64,000 bases of DNA from Porphyromonas pasteri (lineage in GTDB: Bacteria > Bacteroidota > Bacteroidia > Bacteroidales > Porphyromonadaceae), in the NCBI RefSeq assembly GCF_014647755.1, contig NZ_BMPU01000002.1, forward strand, positions 124,001 to 188,000, read 5' to 3'. Positions 28,412-36,595 of this stretch are shown here, in pieces. The first letter of the stretch is position 1. Each line of letters begins with the position of its first letter. The position numbers and the translations under genes are program-made. The notes under the pieces are model-generated. The model searched no databases. It saw only the letters and a list, made by a program, of their open reading frames with translations, and was not told the origin of the DNA.

Positions 28412-30145
28412 CTACTCGTTCGGCAGGGGACCTAAGTGCAGTCCCTTCTCACGGAAGAGGCGGATATCCTCCTCGGGAAGCTCCAGCGCCTCGATGGGCA
28501 CGCATTCGTAGCGGTCATTGAGGTAGAAGCGCACACCGCCCTTGAAACGCGAGCTGACGACCGAGAGGTCATCACGGCGATAGCGTGTACGGATACCTGC
28601 CAGCTCGAGGAGCGTGTGGAAGACGGAGTTCGACGAGACGGCCTCACGACTATTGGAGCGCCCCTGAGCGAAGAGTTGTGGGTGGGCATCTCGCCAGCGC
28701 TTGTCGCCCCAGATGAGGAGCGGTACGTGGAGCTGGTAGTAGGAGACGTCGGGCGAGGAGTGGAGGAAGCGCTCGCGGTCATCATCATAAACGTCCTCCC
28801 CGTGGTCGGAGATATAGACCATCGAAGCGGCACGATCGCCTCCCTCGAGGACGCGGATGACGGAGTCGACGAACTTATCCGTCTGGCGCACGGCATTGTC
28901 ATAGGCATTGCGCAGGACGAGGCTGTCGGCCTCCGAACCCGAGTAATGACCCTTCACAGGGAAGAAGGTATCCTCCTTCGGATAGCGGTCACGGTAGCTG
29001 AAGTGACTGCCGTAAGTGTGCAGCACGACAAAGAGCTTCGGGTGCTCACTCGCCATAAGACGCTGCAGATAGGGGATCATATCGCTATCGTAGAGACGGC
29101 GCTTCTCACGGCGAAGCTCCTTACGGATGGGGTGATGCTCGTCCCCTTGCATAGCGAAGAAGTCCACATAGCTGTGGTTCCCTGGCTGATTGGAGATGAA
29201 GGCCGTATAGAAGCCCGCTTCACGGAAGGCCGAGAGGATCCCCTGTACATGGGGCAGATTCTCCGCCGAAGACGCATCGGCAGGCGAGAGGATGATGGGG
29301 ATACTCTTATACGTCGTATTCGACTGCGTCAGGACATCAGCGAAGGCGATAAGCCCACCATCACGATGGAGCGAATCGATATGCGGGGTCGTCTCACGGG
29401 GATAGCCGTAGAGGCTCCAGCTGTGCGCACGTGACGTCTCACCGAGGATGAGGACGTAGATCTCACGCTCGTCCTTGGCACGCTCGGAGGTAGCCTTGTA
29501 GCAGAAGTCCTGGCTGGTGCGGTCGTAGTGCAGCACCTCATAGAGCTTCGTCGTCGCCAGATACATATTGTAGAAGACACTCATCGGATAGACCTCCGCA
29601 CGCAGATGCACGTAGGGGAAGCGCTTCTTCGCCCCTATATATATAGGTAGGGCGACGAGAAGGATGAGCGCAGAGACGAGGGCCATACGGCGACGGAAGC
29701 GTGGCGAGAGGCTCTCACGGCTACGAGCCGAAAGCGTCGCCACGACGAAGGTCAGGGCGTAGAAGCCCCCGCTGGCGAGGATGGGCCAGAGGATGTTGGA
29801 GAGGAGTTCGCCCGCTTCATCAGGCTCCGAGGTGAAGATATTCAGGAGCATATCCACCGCGACGACGGAGCCACTGAATATCGTCAGGAGCACGAGCTGG
29901 AAGGCATGGAGCAAGACCAGGACGAAGAGCCCCCAGTAGACACGCCCAGGACGCTTCGCCGAGAGCAGGAGAAGCATGTACACCGGTAGCATCAGCAGGA
30001 TGTTCAGCACACGCCCTACGGCAGGCTGCTGCATGACGACGGAGAGCACGACATTGGGCAGGAGAAGCGCCAGCGTCAGTATCCAGTAGTAGCATCGCTG
30101 GTCAGCACGGCTTACCCAAGCCTGGAGCCGATCCCATATACGCAT
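28412..30145 (-). CDS. Lipid A phosphoethanolamine transferase-like sulfatase-domain protein
   Basis: Inner membrane enzyme of the EptA/CptA type that adds phosphoethanolamine to lipid A or core sugars from the periplasmic side. About five membrane helices occupy residues 20-185. The periplasmic sulfatase-fold domain starts near YVLILGETSRAHSWSLYGY (metal-binding Glu). The likely nucleophile threonine lies in SNTTYKSIP, and the distal metal site is in VYISDHGEDVYDD. The 577 residues are typical. Enzymes of this family alter polymyxin sensitivity; here this is inferred from family only. rlmH lies 55 bp upstream. Confidence 0.88.
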   Translation of the reverse strand: MRIWDRLQAWVSRADQRCYYWILTLALLLPNVVLSVVMQQPAVGRVLNILLMLPVYMLLLLSAKRPGRVYWGLFVLVLLHAFQLVLLTIFSGSVVAVDMLLNIFTSEPDEAGELLSNILWPILASGGFYALTFVVATLSARSRESLSPRFRRRMALVSALILLVALPIYIGAKKRFPYVHLRAEVYPMSVFYNMYLATTKLYEVLHYDRTSQDFCYKATSERAKDEREIYVLILGETSRAHSWSLYGYPRETTPHIDSLHRDGGLIAFADVLTQSNTTYKSIPIILSPADASSAENLPHVQGILSAFREAGFYTAFISNQPGNHSYVDFFAMQGDEHHPIRKELRREKRRLYDSDMIPYLQRLMASEHPKLFVVLHTYGSHFSYRDRYPKEDTFFPVKGHYSGSEADSLVLRNAYDNAVRQTDKFVDSVIRVLEGGDRAASMVYISDHGEDVYDDDRERFLHSSPDVSYYQLHVPLLIWGDKRWRDAHPQLFAQGRSNSREAVSSNSVFHTLLELAGIRTRYRRDDLSVVSSRFKGGVRFYLNDRYECVPIEALELPEEDIRLFREKGLHLGPLPNE

Positions 30146-30200
30146 ATAGAGAGAAATAAAATCTTAGTGATATGTGTAGAGATAAGACATAGGCACTACC

Positions 30201-30674
30201 CTACTCGTGGTGATAAGGCTCGCCTCTCAAGATCGTCTGGGCGCGATAGAGCTGCTCCACAGCGAAGAGGCGTACCATCTGATGAGAGAAGGTCATCTGA
30301 CTCAGCGACACACGGTCATCCGCCCGCTTATAGACCTCCTCCGAGAAGCCGTAGGGACCTCCGATGACGAAGACCAGACGGCGCGCACCCGATACCATCA
30401 CCCGCTCGAGATACGAGGCGAAGGCGGTACTTGAGAACTCTCGTCCGCGCTCATCGAAGAGCACTACCCTATCCGACGTACTCGTCTGCCGCAAGATCTC
30501 CGCTCCCTCCATCTGCTTCTGCAGATCAGGGGTGAGCTTGCTGGAGCGGCGGATATCGGGGATGATCTGCAGGGTGAAGGGCAGGTAATGGCCGAGGCGA
30601 TCGGCGTAGAGCTTCGTCAGCTCTTCGATCGCACGGCTATCGGTCTTGCCCACAGCGAGGAGAAGGAGGTGCAT
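30201..30674 (-). CDS. rlmH: 23S rRNA (pseudouridine1915-N3)-methyltransferase
   Basis: SPOUT-class methyltransferase that modifies pseudouridine 1915 of 23S rRNA. The 157 residues match the family length. Conserved regions are LFDERGREFSSTAFA, FVIGGPYGFSEEV (SAM-binding knot) and SLSQMTFSHQMVRLFAVEQL at the C-terminus. It lies between an inverted repeat that ends the upstream DUF3127 gene and the phosphoethanolamine transferase gene. Confidence 0.95.
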   Translation of the reverse strand: MHLLLLAVGKTDSRAIEELTKLYADRLGHYLPFTLQIIPDIRRSSKLTPDLQKQMEGAEILRQTSTSDRVVLFDERGREFSSTAFASYLERVMVSGARRLVFVIGGPYGFSEEVYKRADDRVSLSQMTFSHQMVRLFAVEQLYRAQTILRGEPYHHE

Positions 30675-30722
30675 CGGCTATGAAGTAGCGGGGTTCAGGC
30701 GAGGGGTAAGTGTCTATATCCA

Positions 30723-30783
30723 CCAGACCCATTAGACTTCACTCTTGGGCACAGGGCTCGACGGGATCGTCTAATGGGTCTGG
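30723..30783 (-). terminator. Large-loop inverted repeat after the DUF3127 gene
   Basis: A perfect 15-bp stem (CCAGACCCATTAGAC with GTCTAATGGGTCTGG) encloses a 31-base loop. No U-run follows on the minus strand, so it could be a terminator or another structured element. Confidence 0.5.
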
Positions 30784-30814
30784 CGTCTACAGGCGGTAGT
30801 CTACCACCAGTAGC

Positions 30815-31225
30815 TTAGAAGGGCAGATCATCTGCAGCACCAGCGGGAGCTACAGGCTGGGCAGCAGGAGCTGCGGCAGGTGCCGCTGCGGGAGCAGCGG
30901 GAGGCTGAGGTGCGCTGTAAGCAGCAGGAGCGGGAGCAGCTACACCGGGGAGCTGGATGCCCTGGACTACGTTCCAAGCGCGGACAGACGTGTACCAGCG
31001 GCCATTGAACTCACGGCTCTCTACGTCGATAGATACCGTCACTTCCTGACCCACCTGCATGGGGAACTTATTCACATTGTCGCCGAAAACTTCGAAGCAG
31101 ACCTTGCGGGGGTACTGCGTGCCGAGCGTCTCGAGGATGTATTCTTGTACTTGCCAGGGGTTGCCAGCCTTGCTGGTACCCGTGCGCAGGGGGAGTACCT
31201 GGACGATTTTACCGATTAATTCCAT
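30815..31225 (-). CDS. DUF3127 domain protein with an SSB-like acidic tail
   Basis: The 136-residue protein matches the Bacteroidota DUF3127 family: an OB-like core (ELIGKIVQVLPLRTGTSKAG, YPRKVCFEVFGDNVNKFPM, REFNGRWYTSVRAWNV; about 1-90), then an Ala/Pro-rich linker (about 95-130) and the C-terminal tip DDLPF. This plan mirrors single-strand DNA-binding protein, whose acidic tip binds partner proteins, but the core is not a typical SSB sequence. Role unknown; nucleic acid binding is inferred. It follows trpS by 33 bp and may be cotranscribed. Confidence 0.8.
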   Translation of the reverse strand: MELIGKIVQVLPLRTGTSKAGNPWQVQEYILETLGTQYPRKVCFEVFGDNVNKFPMQVGQEVTVSIDVESREFNGRWYTSVRAWNVVQGIQLPGVAAPAPAAYSAPQPPAAPAAAPAAAPAAQPVAPAGAADDLPF

Positions 31226-31258
31226 GGGGAGTATCTTATCTAAATTGAATGATTTTGC

Positions 31259-32248
31259 TTAGCGGGGGCGGAAGCCGATGATATGGCGCACCTCGTCGAT
31301 CGTCTTCGAGGCGGACTCACGAGCCTTCTCAGCACCGATGCGAGCCACACGGGAGAGGAGCTCCTTGTCGCCCTGGATGTCGAGGATGCGCTCACGGATA
31401 GGCGCGCAGAAGGCGTTGATATCGGCAGCGAGCTGCTTCTTCATATCGCCGTAGCGGATAGCGCAGTCGTTGTAGAGTCCATCGAAGTGCTGGTAGACCT
31501 CGGGGGTGGAGACGATCTCCATCAGCGTGAAGAGGTTCTGGATAGGCTCGGGCTTCTCGCTGTTAGGCTCCGTAGGACCAGCGTCCGTGACGGCACGCAT
31601 GACCTTCTTCGAGATCGTCTTCTCGTCGTCGATGAGGTAGATCGCATTGCCTTCGCTCTTGCCCATCTTCCCTGAGCCGTCGAGGCCGGGGACCTTCAGT
31701 GCACGCTCTCCGAGGGAGAAGGACTGGGGCTCGGTGAAGAAGTCCACGCCGTAGATGGTGTTGAAGCGGCGGGCGAACTTACGCGCCATCTCCATATTCT
31801 GCTCCTGGTCCTTACCGACGGGTACCTTGACTGCCTTGTGCATAAGGATGTCGGCAGCCATAAGGGAGGGATAAGTGAGCAGACCAGCGTTGACGTTGTC
31901 GGGCTGCTGGCGTGCCTTGTCCTTGAAGGAGGTCGTACGCTCCAGCTCACCGAGGTAAGCGTTCATATTGAGGTAGAGATAGAGCTCCAGCACCTCACGC
32001 ACGTCGCTCTGCACGTAGATCGTAGCCTTCTCAGGGTCGATACCACACGCCAGGTATTCAGCGAGGATGGTATTCGTACTACGGATGATATCATCGGGAT
32101 GCGGATGGGTCGTCAGCGAATGCCAGTCAGCGATGAAGAAATAGCAGTTATACTCATTCTGCATCTGCGTGAAGGCACGTACAGCACCGAAGTAGTTACC
32201 TAAGTGAAGATTACCTGTGGGACGGATCCCGCTGACTACTGTTTGCAT
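31259..32248 (-). CDS. trpS: Tryptophanyl-tRNA synthetase
   Basis: Class I synthetase charging tRNA-Trp. The HIGH-type motif is PTGNLHLGNYFGA near the N-terminus and the KMSKS-type motif is KMGKSEGN (about 195-202). The length (329) is typical. The upstream region carries one copy of the TATA palindrome (32277-32288) next to a weak -7 box. Confidence 0.95.
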   Translation of the reverse strand: MQTVVSGIRPTGNLHLGNYFGAVRAFTQMQNEYNCYFFIADWHSLTTHPHPDDIIRSTNTILAEYLACGIDPEKATIYVQSDVREVLELYLYLNMNAYLGELERTTSFKDKARQQPDNVNAGLLTYPSLMAADILMHKAVKVPVGKDQEQNMEMARKFARRFNTIYGVDFFTEPQSFSLGERALKVPGLDGSGKMGKSEGNAIYLIDDEKTISKKVMRAVTDAGPTEPNSEKPEPIQNLFTLMEIVSTPEVYQHFDGLYNDCAIRYGDMKKQLAADINAFCAPIRERILDIQGDKELLSRVARIGAEKARESASKTIDEVRHIIGFRPR

Positions 32249-32276
32249 CGTCTACTAACTATGATCTATAATGTGG

Positions 32277-32298
32277 TCCTATATAGGTTGCGAAGATA
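32277..32298 (-). promoter_or_regulatory. trpS: Possible trpS promoter with a single TATA palindrome
   Basis: The minus strand reads TATCTTCG at 32291-32298 (one change from TAnnTTTG). It is followed directly, at the expected start of transcription, by the unit TCCTATATAGGT (32277-32288), one base away from a perfect array unit. Confidence 0.35.
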
Positions 32299-32324
32299 GC
32301 TAATAATTCACAATCCTACCCCTT

Positions 32325-32366
32325 TTATATAAAGCAACTGGCTCTCCATCGGGGTGGAAAGCCAGT
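32325..32366 (-). terminator. Terminator of the lipoprotein gene at 32374
   Basis: A 12-bp stem with one mismatch (ACTGGCTCTCCA with TGGAAAGCCAGT) is followed on the minus strand by TGCTTTATATAAAAGG. Confidence 0.75.
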
Positions 32367-32373
32367 CACTTTG

Positions 32374-32829
32374 CTAAGACTTCTTATAGAGCGTTATCGG
32401 TTCTTTTATCACTGCTCCACGCAAATAAATATAGTCCCTAAAATCAACCCCTTGAGGAGTAGGATCCCAGACCATAGTCTTCTCTGTCCTCTTCCTTATG
32501 ATCCACGTAGACTTTACCTCCTCAGTTATGATGCCATCAGGGGATAGTACCCATACTGTATGCTTTAGAATATTCTTATTCAGTGAGTACTCCCCCCTCA
32601 TATTATTACGAGTAAACCTAGGTCCAACTAAATAAACTCTCACCTCATCCTCAGAGTTAAAGTAGAAAGTCAACTTCGCTGGGACTTTCCCATCCTCCGT
32701 ATCAACCTTGAATTCTGACTCCCAGATCGTACCAGACAGATCCTGAGTTGTGGGGATAGGAAGCTCCTTCTCGGTACATGACACGCATGCCAAGAGGAAG
32801 AGTATGATACCAGATAAGTAAGTACGCAT
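32374..32829 (-). CDS. Small lipoprotein, function unknown
   Basis: The 151-residue product begins with a lipoprotein signal (RTYLSGIILFLLACVSC) with lipobox VSC and Cys18. The mature part starts TEKELPIPTTQDLSGTIWES and has alternating short beta-strands (KLTFYFNSEDEVRVYLVG), in the style of small lipocalin-like lipoproteins such as the one at 19024. I do not recognise a named family. It is AT-rich compared with trpS. A possible -7 box (TACCATTG on the minus strand) lies at 32853-32860. Confidence 0.65.
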   Translation of the reverse strand: MRTYLSGIILFLLACVSCTEKELPIPTTQDLSGTIWESEFKVDTEDGKVPAKLTFYFNSEDEVRVYLVGPRFTRNNMRGEYSLNKNILKHTVWVLSPDGIITEEVKSTWIIRKRTEKTMVWDPTPQGVDFRDYIYLRGAVIKEPITLYKKS

Positions 32830-33104
32830 AATGATTACTATTTAGAGTTAGACAATGGTACACTTCGTTGGTAGCTCGAGACCAGCTGATCCACGGGCTC
32901 GTTTGGAGTTTCAGAGGACAGCGCATATCCTTTTGCTTGAGAAAGGTATGAATTATTTTTCAGAGAGCAAGTGAAGTACAATATCTCCAATACAATCGCA
33001 CCTAAGAGCAGCTAATTAGTGCTACACACAGCTTACCAACCGAGGGGGTACGGATCGCTCTTATCCAAGGGGAGTGGAGCGAAGCAATAAGGGGGCTACG
33101 GATA

Positions 33105-33204
33105 AGTAATAGTGGTTTGCCCTTGGACCAATAGTCGTTCGGATGCAAACCTATATTGGTCGCTGAGTGAAGCTATATAGGTCACTGCGACGACCTATAT
33201 TAGT
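33105..33204. repeat. Hybrid palindrome array: TAGTnGT-type then CTATATAG-type units
   Basis: Five units start at 33105, 33127, 33149, 33171 and 33193, exactly 22 bp apart. The first two (AGTAATAGTGGT, ACCAATAGTCGT) resemble the degenerate family at 21202; the last three (ACCTATATTGGT, AGCTATATAGGT, ACCTATATTAGT) belong to the CTATATAG family. Spacer 2 (TCGGATGCAA) matches spacer 3 of the array at 21202, and spacer 3 (CGCTGAGTGA) matches spacer 1 of the array at 21051 at 9 of 10 positions. This looks like a recombinant array. Confidence 0.8.
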
Positions 33205-33257
33205 TCATTGCCTCGCGTAAGGATAAAAGTTGCGAACGAGTGGCAGATAAGTTTGGA

Positions 33258-33334
33258 CTACGTACGTGGATCTAATATCTACGTACGTGGATATTTGGAT
33301 TTACGTGCCTAGTCTTTAAATCTACGTGCATAGA
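33258..33334. repeat. Palindrome array, TACGTA family, four units
   Basis: Units modelled on CTACGTACGTGGA start at 33258, 33279, 33301 and 33322, steps 21, 22 and 21 bp. The first two are perfect; the third (TTACGTGCCTAGT) and fourth (CTACGTGCATAGA) are degenerate. The left flank AGTTTGGA matches AGTTCGGT beside the reversed array at 7799. Confidence 0.85.
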
Positions 33335-33575
33335 CAGAGGAAAAACACTACGGGAAGGCGCTTTTTTCTTCACGAGTAGGACACTTTTCCCTCCGCAGGA
33401 TAAGAGGAATACTTGTGATAAGGCGAAGGGAAAAGCGTATCACTTCGGAGAGGCATATCGGAGAGCCGCGTGCGATGCCTTAGCACTCTAAATAGAGGGC
33501 AGAACTCTCGGCAACAGTCTCCAAAGAAGGACTATACTCCCCTACTCTATCTCGTAGAAAGGTACGGATACAAAG
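33335..33575. other. Gene-free stretch with one long hairpin
   Basis: No gene recognised. CTTTTCCCTCCGC (33384-33396) pairs with GCGAAGGGAAAAG (33423-33435) at 12 of 13 positions around a 26-base loop. Confidence 0.4.
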
Positions 33576-33625
33576 CGGGCTGAGCATCCCACATTCCACG
33601 CAGGAGAGGTGAGGCACTCAGCCCG
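33576..33625 (-). terminator. Possible terminator of the alpha/beta hydrolase gene
   Basis: CGGGCTGAG pairs perfectly with CTCAGCCCG across a 32-base loop, 29 bp after the stop. The minus strand then reads CTTTGTATCC, a weak U-run. Confidence 0.45.
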
Positions 33626-33653
33626 TCTATGATTTGGCTGGTGTAGGCGGAGG

Positions 33654-35003
33654 CTACTTCAAAGCGGTCAGCGAACGCGCTAAGAAGTCAAGCGCATCGG
33701 CAGAGAAGTGCCCTCTCAGTGTAGGATATTCCATAGGTGAGCCCGTAGACGAAGGTAGGAAGAGATGATTGAGCTTAGGGAAGACCTGCACCTGAGCCTT
33801 GGGCTGGAGACGCAGTAGCTCGGCCGCATTGGTGGGTAAGACCTGCTTATCCATCTCGCCAAAGAGCCCGATAACGGGGCACTTGACGGCACGCCACGTC
33901 CCCGCGATATCCAGACTGAGGAGCTGTCGGAGGTAGGGCGTGAGCTGGCTCATGATCTGCGTACGGATCGTCTCGTGGGTGCTCTTGTCGGGGCTAAAGA
34001 CGGGGAGGAGTGGATCGATCACCTTTGCCGCACGTGCCTTCACTTCGTCCAGCGAGAGGCGCTTATCCTGCATCAGGCGATAGATCTCGAGGTTGGCTTT
34101 GCTGAGCGTAGCACACTCACTCTCGCTCTTCCCCGCGAGGATATTGAGGGCATCCATCTGATCCAGAAGGATGCGATCCATCGCGAAGGCAGGGCCCGCT
34201 AAGGACACGACCCCAGCTATCGAGCGGTCTTGACCAGCGACCTTTGCAGCTATATAGCCCCCTTCGCTATGCCCGACGAGGAAGATACGCTGCGCCTGGA
34301 CGCTCTTATTCGCCTTGAGAGCAGCGACGACAGCCTCAGCATCGTGCACGAAGTCCGTGATACTTGAGGCGAGGAAGACACCCGTGCTCTTCCCCACTCC
34401 ACGGTCGTCATAGCGGAAGACAGCGAAGCCCGCCTCGGTCAGTCGGCGGGTGATATCCAAGAAGGGCTTACAGCCGAAGATCGTCTCATCCCGATCCTGC
34501 GGGCCACTGCCCGTGATCAGGACGAGCGTAGGATAAGGTGCCTGCCCCGTCTTAGGCAGAGCAAGGCTACCCGAGAGAATGACAGACGAGCCCGAGACGG
34601 GGATGCTTAGCTCCTCCTCCGTATAGGTGGCAGGTGCTTGGGGAGCATCTTGCTTCTCGGTCGAGCGCTCCATATCCAGCGGGAGACTCATACCTCCCTG
34701 CTGGAAGTTGCCCGAGAGCTTGTCATCTGCCGTGCGTACGGCGGTATAGGTCAGGCGTAGGCTACGAAGCTCCATACGCAGGCTATCGCCCGAGACGTGC
34801 ACCTCATCGGCACGTAGCCCGTAGGCACCTTGGTCTGGGCTATCCAGGGTAGCCGACCAGCGCCCCGCCTCTTCGGTGAGGTGGATGACCATACGGAGCT
34901 TGCCCATAGGGAGCGAGAGCTTACCCGACCAATCCCCACGGAGGCTCTGTGCGCTCACGACGAAGGGGAGGAGAAGAAGGAGAGAGAGAAGGAAGCGTTT
35001 CAT
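33654..35003 (-). CDS. Exported alpha/beta hydrolase (dienelactone-hydrolase or S9-like)
   Basis: The 449-residue protein has a signal peptide (KRFLLSLLLLLPFVVSAQS). A beta-rich N-terminal domain of about 115 residues comes next (GDWSGKLSLPMGKLRMVIHL). The alpha/beta-hydrolase domain then has the oxyanion region LVLITGSGPQDRDETI, the nucleophile elbow VGHSEGGYIA (Ser near residue 245) and a late PVIGLFGEMDKQV with the acid residue; the histidine is probably in PKLNHLFLP. Esterase or peptidase activity is likely, substrate unknown. It is followed upstream by a BASS-type transporter and a Nudix gene on the same strand. Confidence 0.85.
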   Translation of the reverse strand: MKRFLLSLLLLLPFVVSAQSLRGDWSGKLSLPMGKLRMVIHLTEEAGRWSATLDSPDQGAYGLRADEVHVSGDSLRMELRSLRLTYTAVRTADDKLSGNFQQGGMSLPLDMERSTEKQDAPQAPATYTEEELSIPVSGSSVILSGSLALPKTGQAPYPTLVLITGSGPQDRDETIFGCKPFLDITRRLTEAGFAVFRYDDRGVGKSTGVFLASSITDFVHDAEAVVAALKANKSVQAQRIFLVGHSEGGYIAAKVAGQDRSIAGVVSLAGPAFAMDRILLDQMDALNILAGKSESECATLSKANLEIYRLMQDKRLSLDEVKARAAKVIDPLLPVFSPDKSTHETIRTQIMSQLTPYLRQLLSLDIAGTWRAVKCPVIGLFGEMDKQVLPTNAAELLRLQPKAQVQVFPKLNHLFLPSSTGSPMEYPTLRGHFSADALDFLARSLTALK

Positions 35004-35039
35004 AGTGGTAGAGATAGTAGTGCGTAGTGGTGTGGGGCC

Positions 35040-35948
35040 TCAGCCTTTGGGACGGCTTCGGCGATTCATGTAGTAGGTGAGGAAGAAGTTCTGCCAAGCG
35101 ATGTAGCCCGCTATACCAGGAGCGACGAGCGGATGCATGAAGGTGATGCAGAGCCAGAGCGTCAGGGCAGTATTCTTCTGCCCCATAGACTGACGGCATG
35201 CGACCTCCTCGACACCAATACGGCGCGCCAGATGACTGCCGAGTGTGAACTGAATAGCGCACGCCAAGAGCCCGACAGCGAAGGAGGCGATGAGTAGACC
35301 GACCTGCTCCGACCCTTCCTTCAAGACGAAGGAGACGCTCTTCCCCAAGATGAAGAGCAGCGAGGAGAGCCACAAGAGGTAGGTGAGTTTCTTCGGAGGG
35401 TGAGGGGTCTTCCCCATACTCTTCATCACACCGCGCACGAGCCATGCCAGCACGATAGGTAGCATGACCATACGGATCACCAGGAGCGCTATCTGCCCTG
35501 AGAGCGTCCAGAAGGGTAGATGGCTGTGCGAATCAAGTAGGGGGAGTAGGAAGGGTGCTACCAGGCAGATCAGCCCGTGTGTGACGATGGTGTAGCCCGT
35601 AGCGAAGCCTGTATCACCATCCATGAGGCTCGTCATCGCTCCCGCAGCGGCAGCAGCTGGTGCGAGGAAGCACATGAAGAGACTCGTAGCGATGACGTGA
35701 TCCCACGCCGAGAGAATGAAGTAGAGCGTCCCCCCGATAGCTATCTGGAGGACGAAAAGAAGGAGGTGCTTCGGTCGTGGAGCCGCTGCGCTGGGTGGCA
35801 TATTGAGCACAGCGAAGAAGAGCATCGCCGAGATGATCCACGGCGCCAGCCAACCATAGGGCGCGGTGATACGCCACGATAAGAGCCCCACCGCAATGAA
35901 GAAGAGCGGTGTAAAGCCCTTCAGCCGACTCCAAAGGCTACCGAGCAT
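35040..35948 (-). CDS. BASS-family (bile acid:sodium symporter-like) transporter
   Basis: Inner membrane protein of 302 residues with about nine or ten helices. Features that fit the bile acid/Na+ symporter superfamily are LLSWRITAPYGWLAPWIISA at the start and, near the end, CRQSMGQKNTALTLWLCITF followed by PLVAPGIAGYIAWQNFF. The crossover helices characteristic of the fold are expected around residues 95-130 and 230-260. Substrate cannot be inferred. It is 17 bp after the Nudix gene and 36 bp before the hydrolase gene, so the three probably form an operon. Confidence 0.75.
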   Translation of the reverse strand: MLGSLWSRLKGFTPLFFIAVGLLSWRITAPYGWLAPWIISAMLFFAVLNMPPSAAAPRPKHLLLFVLQIAIGGTLYFILSAWDHVIATSLFMCFLAPAAAAAGAMTSLMDGDTGFATGYTIVTHGLICLVAPFLLPLLDSHSHLPFWTLSGQIALLVIRMVMLPIVLAWLVRGVMKSMGKTPHPPKKLTYLLWLSSLLFILGKSVSFVLKEGSEQVGLLIASFAVGLLACAIQFTLGSHLARRIGVEEVACRQSMGQKNTALTLWLCITFMHPLVAPGIAGYIAWQNFFLTYYMNRRSRPKG

Positions 35949-35964
35949 AGGACAAATAGGTACG

Positions 35965-36501
35965 TTATCCGATGAGCTTAGGATCGGCTACGATGCGCTC
36001 TACACCGGCACGTATCGAGCGCAGACCAAAGGCCTCGGGACGGAGGTCTGCTGGGTCGACGATGACCAACTCACCAGCATCATCCATAGCCGTCGCGCCG
36101 TCGAAGCTCTTCACACGCGTCAGGTAGAAGAGATCCGCCGTATAGACATCGACACCCGAATAGGGGTAGACATTAGGGATCGAGAAGAGTAGACGCACCT
36201 CCGTTGCCTCGAGACCCGTCTCTTCGCGCAGCTCACGACGCACGGCATCATCCACCGTCTCCTCGGGATCTACGAAGCCCCCAGGGAGGTCCAGCGTGCC
36301 CTTCTCCGGATCACGTGCACGGCGCACAGTGAGAAGACGCCCCGCCTCATCGAGGACGAAGCAAGCGACAGCAGAGGCGACATTGTGGAAGTAAGTGAGG
36401 TCACAGCTCGGGCAGTGGATAGCACGGCCGTGTACATGCTCCAGCCCCTTCTGCCCGCAGCGAGGGCAGTAGCTGAAGCTCGATAGTGGATGTGTATGCA
36501 T
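35965..36501 (-). CDS. Nudix hydrolase with N-terminal zinc ribbon
   Basis: The 178-residue protein starts with a four-cysteine zinc ribbon (YCPRCGQKG and IHCPSCDLTYFHN), like NADH pyrophosphatase relatives. The complete Nudix box is GGFVDPEETVDDAVRRELRE followed by ETGLE (about 76-100). Such enzymes hydrolyse nucleoside diphosphates linked to another group; the exact substrate is unknown. First gene of the Nudix-transporter-hydrolase group, separated from the upstream kinase gene by a terminator. Confidence 0.88.
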   Translation of the reverse strand: MHTHPLSSFSYCPRCGQKGLEHVHGRAIHCPSCDLTYFHNVASAVACFVLDEAGRLLTVRRARDPEKGTLDLPGGFVDPEETVDDAVRRELREETGLEATEVRLLFSIPNVYPYSGVDVYTADLFYLTRVKSFDGATAMDDAGELVIVDPADLRPEAFGLRSIRAGVERIVADPKLIG

Positions 36502-36540
36502 AGGGAATAAGGGATAGGGAAGGCGTGTGGGGGAAAGACA

Positions 36541-36574
36541 ACAGACGAGCGCGGCAGTGCGCCGGCTCGTCTGT
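36541..36574 (-). terminator. Terminator of the ROK kinase gene
   Basis: ACAGACGAGC pairs with GCTCGTCTGT (10 bp perfect) around a GC-rich loop. The minus strand continues TGTCTTTCCC. Confidence 0.65.
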
Positions 36575-36595
36575 CATCATAGGGATCGAAGGAGA

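Noticed and set aside
30815-31225. Annotation as single-strand DNA-binding protein
   Set aside because: Only the linker and acidic tip resemble SSB; the core fits DUF3127.
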